DNA of 64,000 nucleotides from Prochlorococcus sp. AG-347-M23 (GCA_003278855.1 QCCU01000002.1:98587-162586), one strand, 5' to 3'. Positions 19,370-27,410 are shown, counted from the stretch's first letter. Numbers and translations are program-made. Notes: generated by a model from the letters alone, not told the origin.

Positions 19370-20446
19370 TTGAATAAGAAGAACTTAGTGAAAAATGATG
19401 CGTTAATAATTGATGATTTGCATCATAAATATGATAAACGAGAATGTTCAAGTTGGATATTAAACAAAATTAACCTGAAAATTGAAAATGGCGAATTGTT
19501 AGGGTTGCTTGGTCCTTCTGGTTGCGGAAAAACTACTCTTTTAAGATTAATCGCGGGTTTCGAATATCCCTCTAAAGGGAGGATTTCTTTAAATGATAAG
19601 GAAATTTCAAGTAGGCAAAAAATTCTTAGTCCTGAGAAAAGAAATATTGGTATGGTTTTTCAAGACTATGCACTTTTCCCTCACTTAACTGTTTTGGAAA
19701 ATGTAATTTTTGGTCTAAAAAATAAAAAAGATAGATCTAGAGTTGACTATTTATTAAATGTTGTAGGTCTTGATAGTTTTATTGGAAGATACCCCCATGA
19801 ATTATCTGGAGGCCAAAAACAAAGACTAGCAATTGCGAGAGCTCTTGCTCCGGGTACAAATTTTATTTTATTAGATGAACCATTTTGTAGTCTTGATATG
19901 CATGTCAAACTAAAATTGAGAAGTGAACTCCCAAATATCCTAAAAGGTTTTAATGCAAGTGGATTAATGGTTACTCATGATCCGGAAGAGGCAATGTCAA
20001 TTTGCGATAAAGTTGCCGTCATGAATGAAGGAAAAATTCATCAAATTGATACACCAATTAACCTTTTAAACAATCCCAAGACCCTATTTGTTAGTAGCTT
20101 TATTTTGGGTAACAATATTATTAATCTTCAAAAAAATGGTAATTCATATATGTCTTGTTTAGGTGAAATAAATAGTTCAGCGGTTTTACAAAATTTAAAT
20201 ATTAAAAGTATGTCAATTTCGCCTAAATTTATTTCAATTAAAAGATCAGAATCTGGAAATGCGAATGTAATATCTAAAGAATTTCTTGGAGAATTTCTTA
20301 TATATAAAGTAACTATTAACGGAAACATATTGCGAGTTAGAACTGATATTAATAATCTCCTAAATAATGGTGATAAATGTTCTCTTTCTATAAATAAAAA
20401 TAGTTATTATTTTTTATATCCTGGAGCACATAAGGTATATATATAG
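19370..20446 (+). CDS. Iron(III)-type ABC transporter ATP-binding protein (FutC/FbpC-like)
   Basis: 358 aa ATPase subunit of an importer. Walker A GPSGCGKTT (48-56), Q-loop VFQDYALFP, signature LSGGQKQR, Walker B FILLDEPFCSLD, His switch VTHDPEEA, and a C-terminal TOBE-type regulatory domain (about 240-355). Length and architecture fit FbpC/FutC, CysA or PotA; the ferritin next door favours iron. No permease or binding protein is adjacent, as is common for scattered fut genes. TTG start at 19370; an in-frame GTG at 19388 is possible. Confidence 0.88.
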   Translation: MNKKNLVKNDALIIDDLHHKYDKRECSSWILNKINLKIENGELLGLLGPSGCGKTTLLRLIAGFEYPSKGRISLNDKEISSRQKILSPEKRNIGMVFQDYALFPHLTVLENVIFGLKNKKDRSRVDYLLNVVGLDSFIGRYPHELSGGQKQRLAIARALAPGTNFILLDEPFCSLDMHVKLKLRSELPNILKGFNASGLMVTHDPEEAMSICDKVAVMNEGKIHQIDTPINLLNNPKTLFVSSFILGNNIINLQKNGNSYMSCLGEINSSAVLQNLNIKSMSISPKFISIKRSESGNANVISKEFLGEFLIYKVTINGNILRVRTDINNLLNNGDKCSLSINKNSYYFLYPGAHKVYI

Positions 20447-20592
20447 AATTTATTTATAGGCAATTACACCTCCCTCCCTTCCAATTAGAGCATTTTTTCT
20501 TTTTACATTTCTTTTTTTTATTTTTATATATTTTATTAGTTAAAAGCAGTTCAGAAAAACTGTACTCTAAATTCATTTATAGTATTGCGAGT

Positions 20593-20610
20593 GATTTTCA
20601 TTATCATATT
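20593..20610. promoter_or_regulatory. Fur-box-like site upstream of ferritin
   Basis: Read on the minus strand, AATATGATAATGAAAATC matches the GATAATGATAATCATTATC consensus at about 12 of 16 aligned positions. It lies about 80 bp before the ferritin ATG; a possible -10 (TATTAT) is at 20662-20667. The 20447-20689 gap otherwise holds no gene I can see, only a C-rich patch near 20470. Confidence 0.45.
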
Positions 20611-20689
20611 ATTTAATTTAATTTAAAGGATTTATTAATTACTAATTTATACAAAATGTTGTATTATTTTCTTAGATACTTATCCGACA

Positions 20690-21244
20690 ATGAATGAAAA
20701 TAACTTAAAAACAAAAAAATTAGTTAATTTTGGTCCATCTGGAAGAGCTGTTGCTCAACCGATAGACAAAAGTTTGTTGGATAATATTTTTGAACATTTA
20801 ACAATGGAAAGATATGCCAATGTTCAATATTTTTCTATTTATCTATGGTTTCAAGAACGTGATTTAAATGGATTTGCCTCTCATTTTCTGAGTGAATCAC
20901 AAGGTGAAATGGAACATGCTCAGAAATTTGCAGATTACTTAATCGCAAGAGGACAAAGTGTAAAATTAGATGAAATTCCTGCACCCGTTCAAACGTGGGA
21001 TTCATTAGAGGAGCTCATTTCTTATTCTTTTAATATGGAAGCTGATTTAACTTCATCTCTACAACAACTTTATTCCATATCAGAAAGAATTTCAGATACA
21101 AGAACTAACGTATTCTTGGACCCAATTATAGAGGCTCAAACACAATCAGAAGATGAATTTGCCAACATACTGGGCAAAGTAAAATTTGCTTCAAATCAAC
21201 CCTCGGCAATCTTATTAATAGATAGTGATTTAAAGAAAAAATAA
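20690..21244 (+). CDS. ftn: Ferritin
   Basis: Iron-storage ferritin, 184 aa, four-helix-bundle with 24-mer cage and ferroxidase centre. Metal ligands are visible as E40 (LTMERYANVQYF), E73 and H76 (QGEMEHAQKF), E117 (NMEADLT) and the EAQTQSEDEF segment of the last helix. An N-terminal extension of ~20 residues (GPSGRAVAQPI) is unusual for bacterial FtnA but is common in picocyanobacterial ferritins as I recall them. Flanked by a FutC-like ATPase and a Crp-type regulator, and preceded by a Fur-like site. Confidence 0.95.
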   Translation: MNENNLKTKKLVNFGPSGRAVAQPIDKSLLDNIFEHLTMERYANVQYFSIYLWFQERDLNGFASHFLSESQGEMEHAQKFADYLIARGQSVKLDEIPAPVQTWDSLEELISYSFNMEADLTSSLQQLYSISERISDTRTNVFLDPIIEAQTQSEDEFANILGKVKFASNQPSAILLIDSDLKKK

Positions 21245-21517
21245 ATTACTTTCAAATTTATTTTCACTCAATGTCCTTTTGGTTATTTCAAAAAGTAAAT
21301 TTGAAAAGTTGATTTTCTCATTATTTTTATTTAAGAGTTCAGCTATTTTATAAATCTCATTAACTCTTTTAAAAATATTTTGGTTTTCAGTAAATAACCT
21401 TTCCTTCAAGGCTTTATTTTCTGTGGTTTTGTATGATTGCTTGATATTTCTTAGTCTATTCGATAAAAAATAGACTTCCATTAATAAATTGTTTGTAAGT
21501 GATTGTGATTCCTTCAT
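21230..21517 (-). CDS. Small coiled-coil hypothetical protein
   Basis: 95 aa from the ATG at 21515-21517; a longer reading to 21559 would overlap the Crp gene and is not favoured. Charged, helical, Lys/Asn/Glu-rich (NRLRNIKQSYKTTENK; QNIFKRVNEIYKIAELL), no Cys and no membrane segment. It follows the Crp-family gene by 4 bp and its end overlaps the convergent ferritin gene by 15 bp, so it is likely co-transcribed with the regulator. Function unknown. Confidence 0.62.
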   Translation of the reverse strand: MKESQSLTNNLLMEVYFLSNRLRNIKQSYKTTENKALKERLFTENQNIFKRVNEIYKIAELLNKNNEKINFSNLLFEITKRTLSENKFESNLFFL

Positions 21518-21521
21518 GTTT

Positions 21522-22109
21522 TTATAGCGGCGATGTTTCAATAAAAGAAGGGGCAACACTGACTGTTTGCGTCCCGATAGGAGCTATTAATAACTCAGAT
21601 GATCTTAATTTCGAAATTAATCTTGTTGATGTTACTCGTGTAGAACCGATTAATTCGCCAATCCTCTCATGAGTTAATCTAAAAGGTAACTCACACCATT
21701 GACCACATCTTCTACCTAGACGATTTACTAGTATTGAAAACAAAGCTTGTAATCGCTGTTCTGCATTTCCTAAGTGTCTGATCCTAAGAAGTTGCAATGT
21801 CCATTCATTTACTGCATCGAAACCAATATTCTCATCAATATTTACATTGCTATGAAAAGACAAATCTGTTAACGCTTCAACACAGACACCTTCACTACAT
21901 AAAAGGTCCGTTCTTAACTGATCACCTGATTGTAAGAATGCAAGTGTCATCCCTTCAGTTTCTTCACATGGACAATAAACTCGAGCAATTCCACTTTCAA
22001 CTTCTAAGCATGTACCTTTTGGCCTTGATGAAGGATCTATTAAAACGGACTGCCCAGTTATTATCCTTACCGATTTTGAGGGAGAGTCTCCATAACTATG
22101 GAAATTCAT
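21522..22109 (-). CDS. Crp/Fnr-family transcriptional regulator
   Basis: 195 aa. The N-terminal part (about 15-90) is a shortened cNMP-binding-like beta roll lacking an obvious cyclic-nucleotide phosphate cassette. The C-terminal winged helix (about 135-185) has RLTHERIGELIGSTRVTSTR, close to the recognition helix of NtcA. The N-terminal half has several cysteines (CPCEE, LLCSEGVC) that could sense redox or metal. A near-perfect Fur-box lies 13 bp upstream of the ATG, so iron control is likely. It is smaller than NtcA (~222 aa) and so a paralogue. Confidence 0.88.
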   Translation of the reverse strand: MNFHSYGDSPSKSVRIITGQSVLIDPSSRPKGTCLEVESGIARVYCPCEETEGMTLAFLQSGDQLRTDLLCSEGVCVEALTDLSFHSNVNIDENIGFDAVNEWTLQLLRIRHLGNAEQRLQALFSILVNRLGRRCGQWCELPFRLTHERIGELIGSTRVTSTRLISKLRSSELLIAPIGTQTVSVAPSFIETSPL

Positions 22110-22121
22110 TAATTAAAATAT

Positions 22122-22140
22122 GATAATGAGAATTATTATC
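22122..22140. promoter_or_regulatory. Fur box upstream of the Crp-family gene
   Basis: GATAATGAGAATTATTATC matches the 19-bp Fur consensus GATAATGATAATCATTATC at 17 of 19 positions. It is centred about 22 bp upstream of the Crp-family start codon, overlapping where a promoter would be, so it fits repression in iron-replete cells. Confidence 0.7.
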
Positions 22141-22172
22141 AATTATGCACTAAAAAATTACTTATTGCAATA

Positions 22173-22189
22173 GATTCTCATTATCATTG
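22173..22189. promoter_or_regulatory. Second Fur-box-like site in the divergent intergenic region
   Basis: GATTCTCATTATCATTG; its reverse strand contains AATGATAATGAGAAT, matching most of the Fur consensus core. It is about 75 bp before the zinc-ribbon gene on the plus strand and about 64 bp before the Crp gene on the minus strand, so it could serve either. Confidence 0.45.
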
Positions 22190-22263
22190 TTTTTTTGAAG
22201 TTTTTCTTTACAAAGTATTTATGAATATAATTTAGTTAGATTTGTTATTTCTATTATTTTTAG

Positions 22264-22452
22264 ATGGGCGTAAATAGAGTTTGTTTTAATTGTGGAAGTT
22301 CTTCATTCGTTTCAGATCGATCTTTAGGAGGTAAGATTGTATGTTCTAAATGTGGATCCTCTTCATTTAAAAATAAATCTTCTTCATTTTTAAAAATTAA
22401 ATATTTAGTATTTTTAGCTATTGCGATAGCTATTTGCATAATTGTTATTTAA
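22264..22452 (+). CDS. Small zinc-ribbon membrane protein
   Basis: 62 aa. Two CxxC knuckles (CFNCGSSSF and CSKCGSSSF) form a zinc ribbon over residues 7-36, followed by a Lys/Ser linker and one membrane helix (about 45-62, IKYLVFLAIAIAICIIVI). The repeated CGSSSF motif suggests internal duplication. Divergent from the Crp regulator across the two Fur-like sites; its end overlaps the convergent ABC gene by 8 bp. Function unknown. Confidence 0.75.
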   Translation: MGVNRVCFNCGSSSFVSDRSLGGKIVCSKCGSSSFKNKSSSFLKIKYLVFLAIAIAICIIVI

Positions 22453-23230
22453 TTAATCTTTTTATATTCCATAGTCCATTATTATTAGTTACCTCTACTT
22501 GAATTCCATATAAATTATTAAGATTCTCACTATTTATGACCTTATTTTGGTCTCCATCGGCGATTATTTTGCCATCTTTTAGCATTATCACCCGATCATA
22601 AATATTTGTAATAGTTGAAATATCATGAGTGACGCATAAAATTTTAGTATTTAATTTTGATACTTCATTAACCTTATCAAGTACAATAAACTTTGATTTA
22701 TAATCTAAATTTGCAATTGGTTCATCTAGGATTAAGATTTTGGGTTTTTTGATTAATGCCCTCGCAATGAGAGAAATTTGTTTCTCTCCATCTGATAAAT
22801 AGGAAAAATTCTTTTTAGATAAATTAGATATATTCATTTTCTTCATGATTTTTTCCACCTTATAAGAATCTTTTTGAGATTTATTTTGTATGTAACAATA
22901 TCTTCCATATAGTCCACTTAAAATTAAATCAAAAACTTGTAAATTTGGATTTATTCTATTTTTTATATCATTATTTACGGTACTTATTTTTTTTCTTAGT
23001 TCCCATAAATTTATAAGTTCTTTATCAAATATCTTCAGTTTCGATTGATTAGCCTCTACCGGATATATGTTTCTATTAATTATTTCAATTAAGGATGATT
23101 TACCTGAACCATTTGGCCCAATTAATATTACATTCTCTGAATACGCTATTTTTAAATTTAAATCTTTAATTATTTTAAAGCCATTTTTAAAACAATTTAT
23201 ATTTTTTGCGTCAAACCAAAATTTTTTCAA
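22445..23230 (-). CDS. ABC transporter ATP-binding protein
   Basis: 261 aa stand-alone ATPase. Walker A GPNGSGKSS, Q-loop region VNNDIKNRI (the usual Gln is absent), signature YLSDGEKQ, Walker B ILILDEPIANLD, His switch VTHDIS. The closest-looking group is the metal/FepC or ModF-like ATPases. TTG start at 23228-23230, 2 bp after the stop of a 33-aa membrane peptide that itself follows the Rieske oxygenase by 3 bp. No permease is nearby, so it may act with the small membrane peptide or with a distant permease. Confidence 0.85.
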   Translation of the reverse strand: MKKFWFDAKNINCFKNGFKIIKDLNLKIAYSENVILIGPNGSGKSSLIEIINRNIYPVEANQSKLKIFDKELINLWELRKKISTVNNDIKNRINPNLQVFDLILSGLYGRYCYIQNKSQKDSYKVEKIMKKMNISNLSKKNFSYLSDGEKQISLIARALIKKPKILILDEPIANLDYKSKFIVLDKVNEVSKLNTKILCVTHDISTITNIYDRVIMLKDGKIIADGDQNKVINSENLNNLYGIQVEVTNNNGLWNIKRLIK

Positions 23231-23232
23231 GA

Positions 23233-23334
23233 CTAAAATTTATTAATCCAAAATATAATCAATTGAATTGAGCTTAAAATAAAAATAAAAAGATATAGCC
23301 AATTCAACCATGAAGGTCTATCTACTTTCTTCAT
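23233..23334 (-). CDS. 33-aa single-pass membrane peptide
   Basis: ATG at 23332-23334, TAG at 23233-23235. The protein begins MKKVDRPSWLNWLYLF and is hydrophobic from about residue 9 to 29, ending WINKF. It fits exactly between the Rieske gene stop (3 bp upstream) and the ABC gene start (2 bp downstream), which argues that it is a real coupled gene. Positively charged residues precede the helix, so the N-terminus is probably cytoplasmic. Function unknown. Confidence 0.6.
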   Translation of the reverse strand: MKKVDRPSWLNWLYLFIFILSSIQLIIFWINKF

Positions 23335-23337
23335 AAA

Positions 23338-24660
23338 TTATATTATTAACATAAAAAATATAAGCGGAGCAGCAAATCGTACTAATGTTTTTCTAATAAT
23401 ATCTATATTATTTGCGATTTCTAACTTCTTTATCTCAGGAGGATATTTCAATATCACTTTGTCATAAACATCAAGACTTTGGGACTTTATATTATTTTTC
23501 CATGGTTCATCTTTATCTTCAGACTTTTTGTACCATTTCCAAAAATAATTTATTATTCTATCCTCTCCCAATAATTTTATTTCATCCTTACTTATAAATC
23601 CCATATTGTGGTTATATGTTTGTGTTTTTAAAATCATATAATCCTCATCGAATATCTTATAAAAAATCTTTCTTTGATTCTCTTTAAACAATATGAGGTT
23701 ATTAAGTAGTTTATTTTTTAAAAACTTTCTGTAATGTCTCACTATTACTCTTGCATTGTTATTTCCTAATGGAATATGATCTAAAACTTGTAAATATCTT
23801 GCGGCAGTGGGATCACCTTTATAAATTAATATTCTTCCTGGTGGTATGTATTTTATTCGGATAAATTCTTTTGTAGGCTCATTCTTGTAGTAATAAATAC
23901 TTTCAATGTATTGAGGAGTAACATTTATTTTTTGGTTAAAACTTACTAGAACGTTTTTATTTACATCTTTATCAGGGATTGTATCGCCATGAACCCAAAA
24001 AAGATGAAGGATATCTAAGTGATTTTCAATTATTCTTGACCAATCACATTTGAAGTCAACTAATACCTCTTCATATACATAATCCTTATGCGTAAATCCA
24101 TTTTCGTATAATTCGTAATTACTTATTGGTGCATCTTCACTTATGTTGTTTAAATCAGTGTCAGATTTTTTAGAAAAATGTACAAAAATATATCCATTCT
24201 TTTCTAAAGCTTTGTATTGAGATAAGTGAATTCTTTTGGCGTAGTTATCGTAGTTATTATCTACTATATGTCTGCATGTTATTCTGTCGAGATTTTGGCA
24301 ACTTCCACCAGATGAGAATTTAGCGCCATGATAGGGACAGGTTATTACTCCATCTGATAATGTTCCTTCAAAAAAAGAGGCCCCCCTATGTGGACAAATA
24401 TTTTTTATACACCTAACGTCTTCATTTTCATCTCTATAAAGAACAAGAGGCTCATCATAGAGTGAAAAATAAAAAAGCTTATTTTTTTTTAGTTCTTTCG
24501 AAGGACATATAGCATACCAACCAAATAAACCTATTTTTAATTCATTTTGATTTTCTCTAATATCAAACGAGTCAATTTTTACTACCGTTCCTTTTTTAAA
24601 AGGTTTAAGAACGGTATTTATGTCTTTTGATTTAAAAAAATTAATTTGTCTGTTTTCCAT
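23338..24660 (-). CDS. Rieske [2Fe-2S] oxygenase of the PaO/CAO/Tic55 group
   Basis: 440 aa. Rieske ligands are Cys89, His91, Cys108 and His111 (CPHRG...CPYHG). The mononuclear iron site is D216-x2-H219-x4-H224 in NHLDILHLFWVHGD. A hydrophobic C-terminal tail (FAAPLIFFMLII) can anchor it to a membrane. The family oxidises chlorophyll derivatives (pheophorbide a oxygenase, chlorophyllide a oxygenase) or other substrates; which applies here is not decidable. First gene of an apparent three-gene operon. Confidence 0.9.
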   Translation of the reverse strand: MENRQINFFKSKDINTVLKPFKKGTVVKIDSFDIRENQNELKIGLFGWYAICPSKELKKNKLFYFSLYDEPLVLYRDENEDVRCIKNICPHRGASFFEGTLSDGVITCPYHGAKFSSGGSCQNLDRITCRHIVDNNYDNYAKRIHLSQYKALEKNGYIFVHFSKKSDTDLNNISEDAPISNYELYENGFTHKDYVYEEVLVDFKCDWSRIIENHLDILHLFWVHGDTIPDKDVNKNVLVSFNQKINVTPQYIESIYYYKNEPTKEFIRIKYIPPGRILIYKGDPTAARYLQVLDHIPLGNNNARVIVRHYRKFLKNKLLNNLILFKENQRKIFYKIFDEDYMILKTQTYNHNMGFISKDEIKLLGEDRIINYFWKWYKKSEDKDEPWKNNIKSQSLDVYDKVILKYPPEIKKLEIANNIDIIRKTLVRFAAPLIFFMLII

Positions 24661-24819
24661 AAATTAATTTCTTTTTTAATTGACTGTTTATCTTTCGGAA
24701 CTATAACCCAAGTAAATAATCAATTACTTGTAAAAAAAAAAATTCTCTATTATTTGTAGCAATAATTATGTAGTTATTTAAAAAATATTGAGTCCCTATC
24801 GTATTTCCGTATCTTTATT

Positions 24820-25014
24820 TCATACTTTTTGTATCTTTTGTGATTCTTTTAAATTTTTTATGTAATCAATTGCATCATCAATATTTTTGTGGAAATTGCA
24901 TTGGCCCAAATAACAACCTATGAATCTTAAGAATTTTCTCTTGCCACCACTAATTTCATATCTATGTATCGTGCCGCCATCTATAGGAGCATAAATAAGT
25001 TCTGGTAGTGCCAT
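24820..25014 (-). CDS. Small conserved hypothetical protein
   Basis: 64 aa, soluble, unknown. The N-terminal half is beta-rich (ELIYAPIDGGTIHRYEI), the middle has two Cys six apart (GCYLGQCNF), and the end is helical (DDAIDYIKNLKESQKI). ATG at 25012-25014. The 159-bp gap upstream (24661-24819) holds no recognisable gene. Confidence 0.6.
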   Translation of the reverse strand: MALPELIYAPIDGGTIHRYEISGGKRKFLRFIGCYLGQCNFHKNIDDAIDYIKNLKESQKIQKV

Positions 25015-25377
25015 ATTAATTTTGTATTTAATGCTTAATTAAACAATAATTCATGTTCAAATACATTTCCATAGCTCAATCCATATATTTAATAATTAAT
25101 TTACTTATTTTTGGATAATTATTTATTGAATACCCAAGTATTATTAGTTATCTATTAATTATTGATATGTATTTTTTATTATGCCAAAAGCATTTAGGCG
25201 TTTTTTAAAAAAACTACCAAAAAAAATTCAAACTATAAAATACTCATTTAGAGAGTTTCTATCTTCCAAAATTTGAAATAGCTGTTGTGGTTAACAAATT
25301 TTAAATTTTACATTTTTAATAAATAGTCGCCAGAGCTAAATTCTAAATTATATTAAATTGGCAATTTATAAAATATT
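25015..25377. other. Long A+T-rich intergenic stretch
   Basis: 363 bp between the 64-aa gene and the secreted 113-aa gene. I see only one short plausible reading frame (25181-25276, listed separately) and no RNA gene, clear hairpin terminator or repeat. Both flanking genes point away, so promoters for both are expected here. Confidence 0.5.
25181..25276 (+). CDS. Possible 31-aa basic peptide
   Basis: ATG at 25181, TGA at 25274-25276. Very basic (begins MPKAFRRFLKKLPKK) and without membrane segment. No clear ribosome-binding site. Lysine-rich frames arise easily in A-rich DNA, so this is a weak call. Confidence 0.25.
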   Translation: MPKAFRRFLKKLPKKIQTIKYSFREFLSSKI

Positions 25378-25719
25378 ATGATCAAAAGAGTTTTTACGAT
25401 ATTCACTTTAACTTTGCTTCTTCTTTTTAGTAGCCCAGTTTACTCATTGGATGCTTCTCCTAAAACTCTAGAAAAGTATACTAAGAAGATTTCTAATAAG
25501 TTCACAAGAACTTACTGTAACACCTCCAAATTCGGTATTTCTTATGAGGGAGCTTTGGCATTTGCTATAGGAGAGACTAATAAGGAATTTAAAAATAATA
25601 AACTCAATAAGTTTATAGATTATTCTCTACTAAAAAATTCAATAGTTGATGATTTAGAAAATAATTGCCAAGTTTATGATTTTGCGATTACTAAATTAGA
25701 AAATTTAAAATTTAACTAG
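25378..25719 (+). CDS. Small secreted hypothetical protein
   Basis: 113 aa with a clear signal peptide (MIKRVFTIFTLTLLLLFSS then PVYS, cleavage near residue 23). The mature part has two Cys (TYCNTSKFG; ENNCQVYDF) that could pair, and resembles small picocyanobacterial periplasmic proteins with a GISYEGALAFAIGETNKEF segment. Function unknown. Confidence 0.7.
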   Translation: MIKRVFTIFTLTLLLLFSSPVYSLDASPKTLEKYTKKISNKFTRTYCNTSKFGISYEGALAFAIGETNKEFKNNKLNKFIDYSLLKNSIVDDLENNCQVYDFAITKLENLKFN

Positions 25720-25740
25720 TAAAATGAAATTGTTAAATTC

Positions 25741-25923
25741 TTATTTTTTACCTATCCAATCATTGGGTTTTTCCATCATCCATTCGAAAACCCCCTTAGC
25801 ATCAAGGTTTTTAGACGCATAAACAAATAAAATAGGAAATATTAAAATTACTGCACCAATAACTGCTAACTCTATCTTACCGATCCCCATCTCAACCACT
25901 GTTAAAGCAAAATAATTATTCAT
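25741..25923 (-). CDS. Small single-pass membrane protein
   Basis: 60 aa from the ATG at 25921-25923; a shorter start, the Met of MGIGKIELAV at about 25890, is equally likely, and a GTG gives a longer form to 25983. One membrane helix (about IELAVIGAVILIFPILFVYA) is followed by a hydrophilic tail (KGVFEWMMEKPNDWIGKK). Looks like a conserved thylakoid-type small protein but I do not recognise it. Confidence 0.6.
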   Translation of the reverse strand: MNNYFALTVVEMGIGKIELAVIGAVILIFPILFVYASKNLDAKGVFEWMMEKPNDWIGKK

Positions 25924-26087
25924 TATCCTTATTGAATTAAAATTTATATCTACATAATCTACAAAAAAATTTAATTCTTTCACTTTTCTATGAGAAATCT
26001 TAATTTTTATAGTGAAAGATATTTGTATAAAGTACCTATTTTTTTTGTGCAGACTTTTTAATAATTTTAATAGTAGGCTTCTGTTTG

Positions 26088-26237
26088 ATGGTTATGGATC
26101 ATGGAATTATTATTTTCACACCTATTTTTGCAGTAATGTTTGGATTTACAGTATTAAGAATTTTAAAGAAAAGGAAGAGATCAGCTAAAAGTATTTATAA
26201 GTTGATAAATGATTTAGAAAAAAAATATATTTATTAA
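26088..26237 (+). CDS. 49-aa small membrane protein
   Basis: ATG at 26088 (or in frame at 26094), TAA at 26235-26237. One hydrophobic helix (HGIIIFTPIFAVMFGFTVL) followed by a strongly basic tail (RILKKRKRSAKSIYK). Lies alone between two minus-strand genes. Unknown function; no homology judged. Confidence 0.4.
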   Translation: MVMDHGIIIFTPIFAVMFGFTVLRILKKRKRSAKSIYKLINDLEKKYIY

Positions 26238-26256
26238 TCTATTTTATAGGAAAAAA

Positions 26257-26553
26257 TTAATCAAATTCTATACCAACTTCTTCTTTTAAATCTCTCTCCA
26301 AATCTGGAAGATGTGGTTCAACCCAATGGTCTTTGTTATCGATACCAGCTGCATTTACATAATTCATGATGTGTTGATCTACTTGCTTGTAAAGATCATG
26401 CAAATTTAAATCCATACGAATATCATGTGCAATTTCAGAGACTTGTTTTTCTGTTAGACAATGATCTGGATGAAGTAAATCACAACATGGAATTCTCTTC
26501 TCAATCAATTCATTTAGATTGATTTTTATTTCGTAATCTTGATGGACAGTCAT
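26257..26553 (-). CDS. Conserved hypothetical protein
   Basis: 98 aa, acidic, helical. Contains a Cys/His-rich patch near residues 23-32 (PCCDLLHPDHC) that could bind metal, followed by LTEKQVSEIAHDIRMDLNL and a hydrophilic C-terminus. Looks like a picocyanobacterial family of unknown role. ATG at 26551-26553. Confidence 0.68.
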   Translation of the reverse strand: MTVHQDYEIKINLNELIEKRIPCCDLLHPDHCLTEKQVSEIAHDIRMDLNLHDLYKQVDQHIMNYVNAAGIDNKDHWVEPHLPDLERDLKEEVGIEFD

Positions 26554-26660
26554 TGAATTTATAGCTTTATTACTTTAATTCTAATTATGTTTAAAGTTTT
26601 GTATATCTTTAGTCAAGAAACAAAGTTCTTTAATATCTCTTTAATATCTATGCAGTAATT

Positions 26661-26810
26661 TTAAATAAATAGATCTTCCAAATCTTTATACAAATCATCA
26701 TTCTCTCTTTGGTTTTCCATAAGGTCATGGTTATCAAGTGAAATTTCTCTCTTTGAGGTATAGAAAAGATATCCAAGGGCTCCTAAGAGTAAGGTCGTTG
26801 GTAAAATCAT
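26661..26810 (-). CDS. 49-aa small membrane protein
   Basis: ATG at 26808-26810, TAA at 26661-26663. A short hydrophobic N-terminus (MILPTTLLLGALGYLFYTSK) is followed by an acidic tail (LMENQRENDDLYKDLEDLF). The regular hydrophobic-then-charged design argues for a real gene. Function unknown. Confidence 0.45.
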   Translation of the reverse strand: MILPTTLLLGALGYLFYTSKREISLDNHDLMENQRENDDLYKDLEDLFI

Positions 26811-26886
26811 TAGAATTTAATTGACTTATAATGAATATAGTGCAACACTTATTATAGTCAAGTGCTGAACTTTAATTAATTTTTAA

Positions 26887-27288
26887 ATGCCTACCAAGAA
26901 AAAAAGAGTTGGTTTTATTCCTAGAGAAGATGTTATGAGAATAATTGAAAAGTTGAGCACAGAGAACAATTTAAGTAATTCAAAAATAATAAGTATTTTG
27001 GTAGAAGAAGCACTTTCTATCAGAGGTATATTTAATAAAAAAAATGGTAAAGTAACTCAATCATATCAATCAAATGACGATAAATCAAAAACCCTATTTG
27101 ATAATTCTGGTGACTTTACAGATAATGCAAAACTCTCAATCGATACTAACTTAGGAAATCATTTTATTCCTAGTAAATCAACCCATTCAAATGAAGAGAA
27201 TCAGGAGGCTTTTGACTTGCAAACTTATAAAAAGTTTTTATCATTCCTAAAATTTCAGGAAATGATGGACAAATATAAAACTTTATAA
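26887..27288 (+). CDS. Hypothetical protein with ribbon-helix-helix-like N-terminus
   Basis: 133 aa. Residues 4-48 resemble a CopG/ribbon-helix-helix DNA-binding fold: a short basic strand (KKKRVGFIP), a helix (REDVMRIIEKLSTEN), then NLSNSKIISILVEEALSIRG. The middle (50-105) is Ser/Asn/Asp-rich and looks disordered; the C-terminus is helical (YKKFLSFLKFQEMMDKY). A DNA-binding role is inference only. Confidence 0.62.
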   Translation: MPTKKKRVGFIPREDVMRIIEKLSTENNLSNSKIISILVEEALSIRGIFNKKNGKVTQSYQSNDDKSKTLFDNSGDFTDNAKLSIDTNLGNHFIPSKSTHSNEENQEAFDLQTYKKFLSFLKFQEMMDKYKTL

Positions 27289-27410
27289 AGTGTTGCAAAG
27301 TGATACACAGTGCGTTAAATTTAATTTGTATATAGGAGATTCGCATATTAAGATTATTTTTCATCATTTCAAAAACCTAAATTCAATTAATCTATAAAAT
27401 ATTTATTCCT

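Noticed and set aside
20463..20490. C-rich patch (CACCTCCCTCCC) as possible small RNA
   Set aside because: Does not match the Yfr motifs I remember and I see no promoter or terminator around it.
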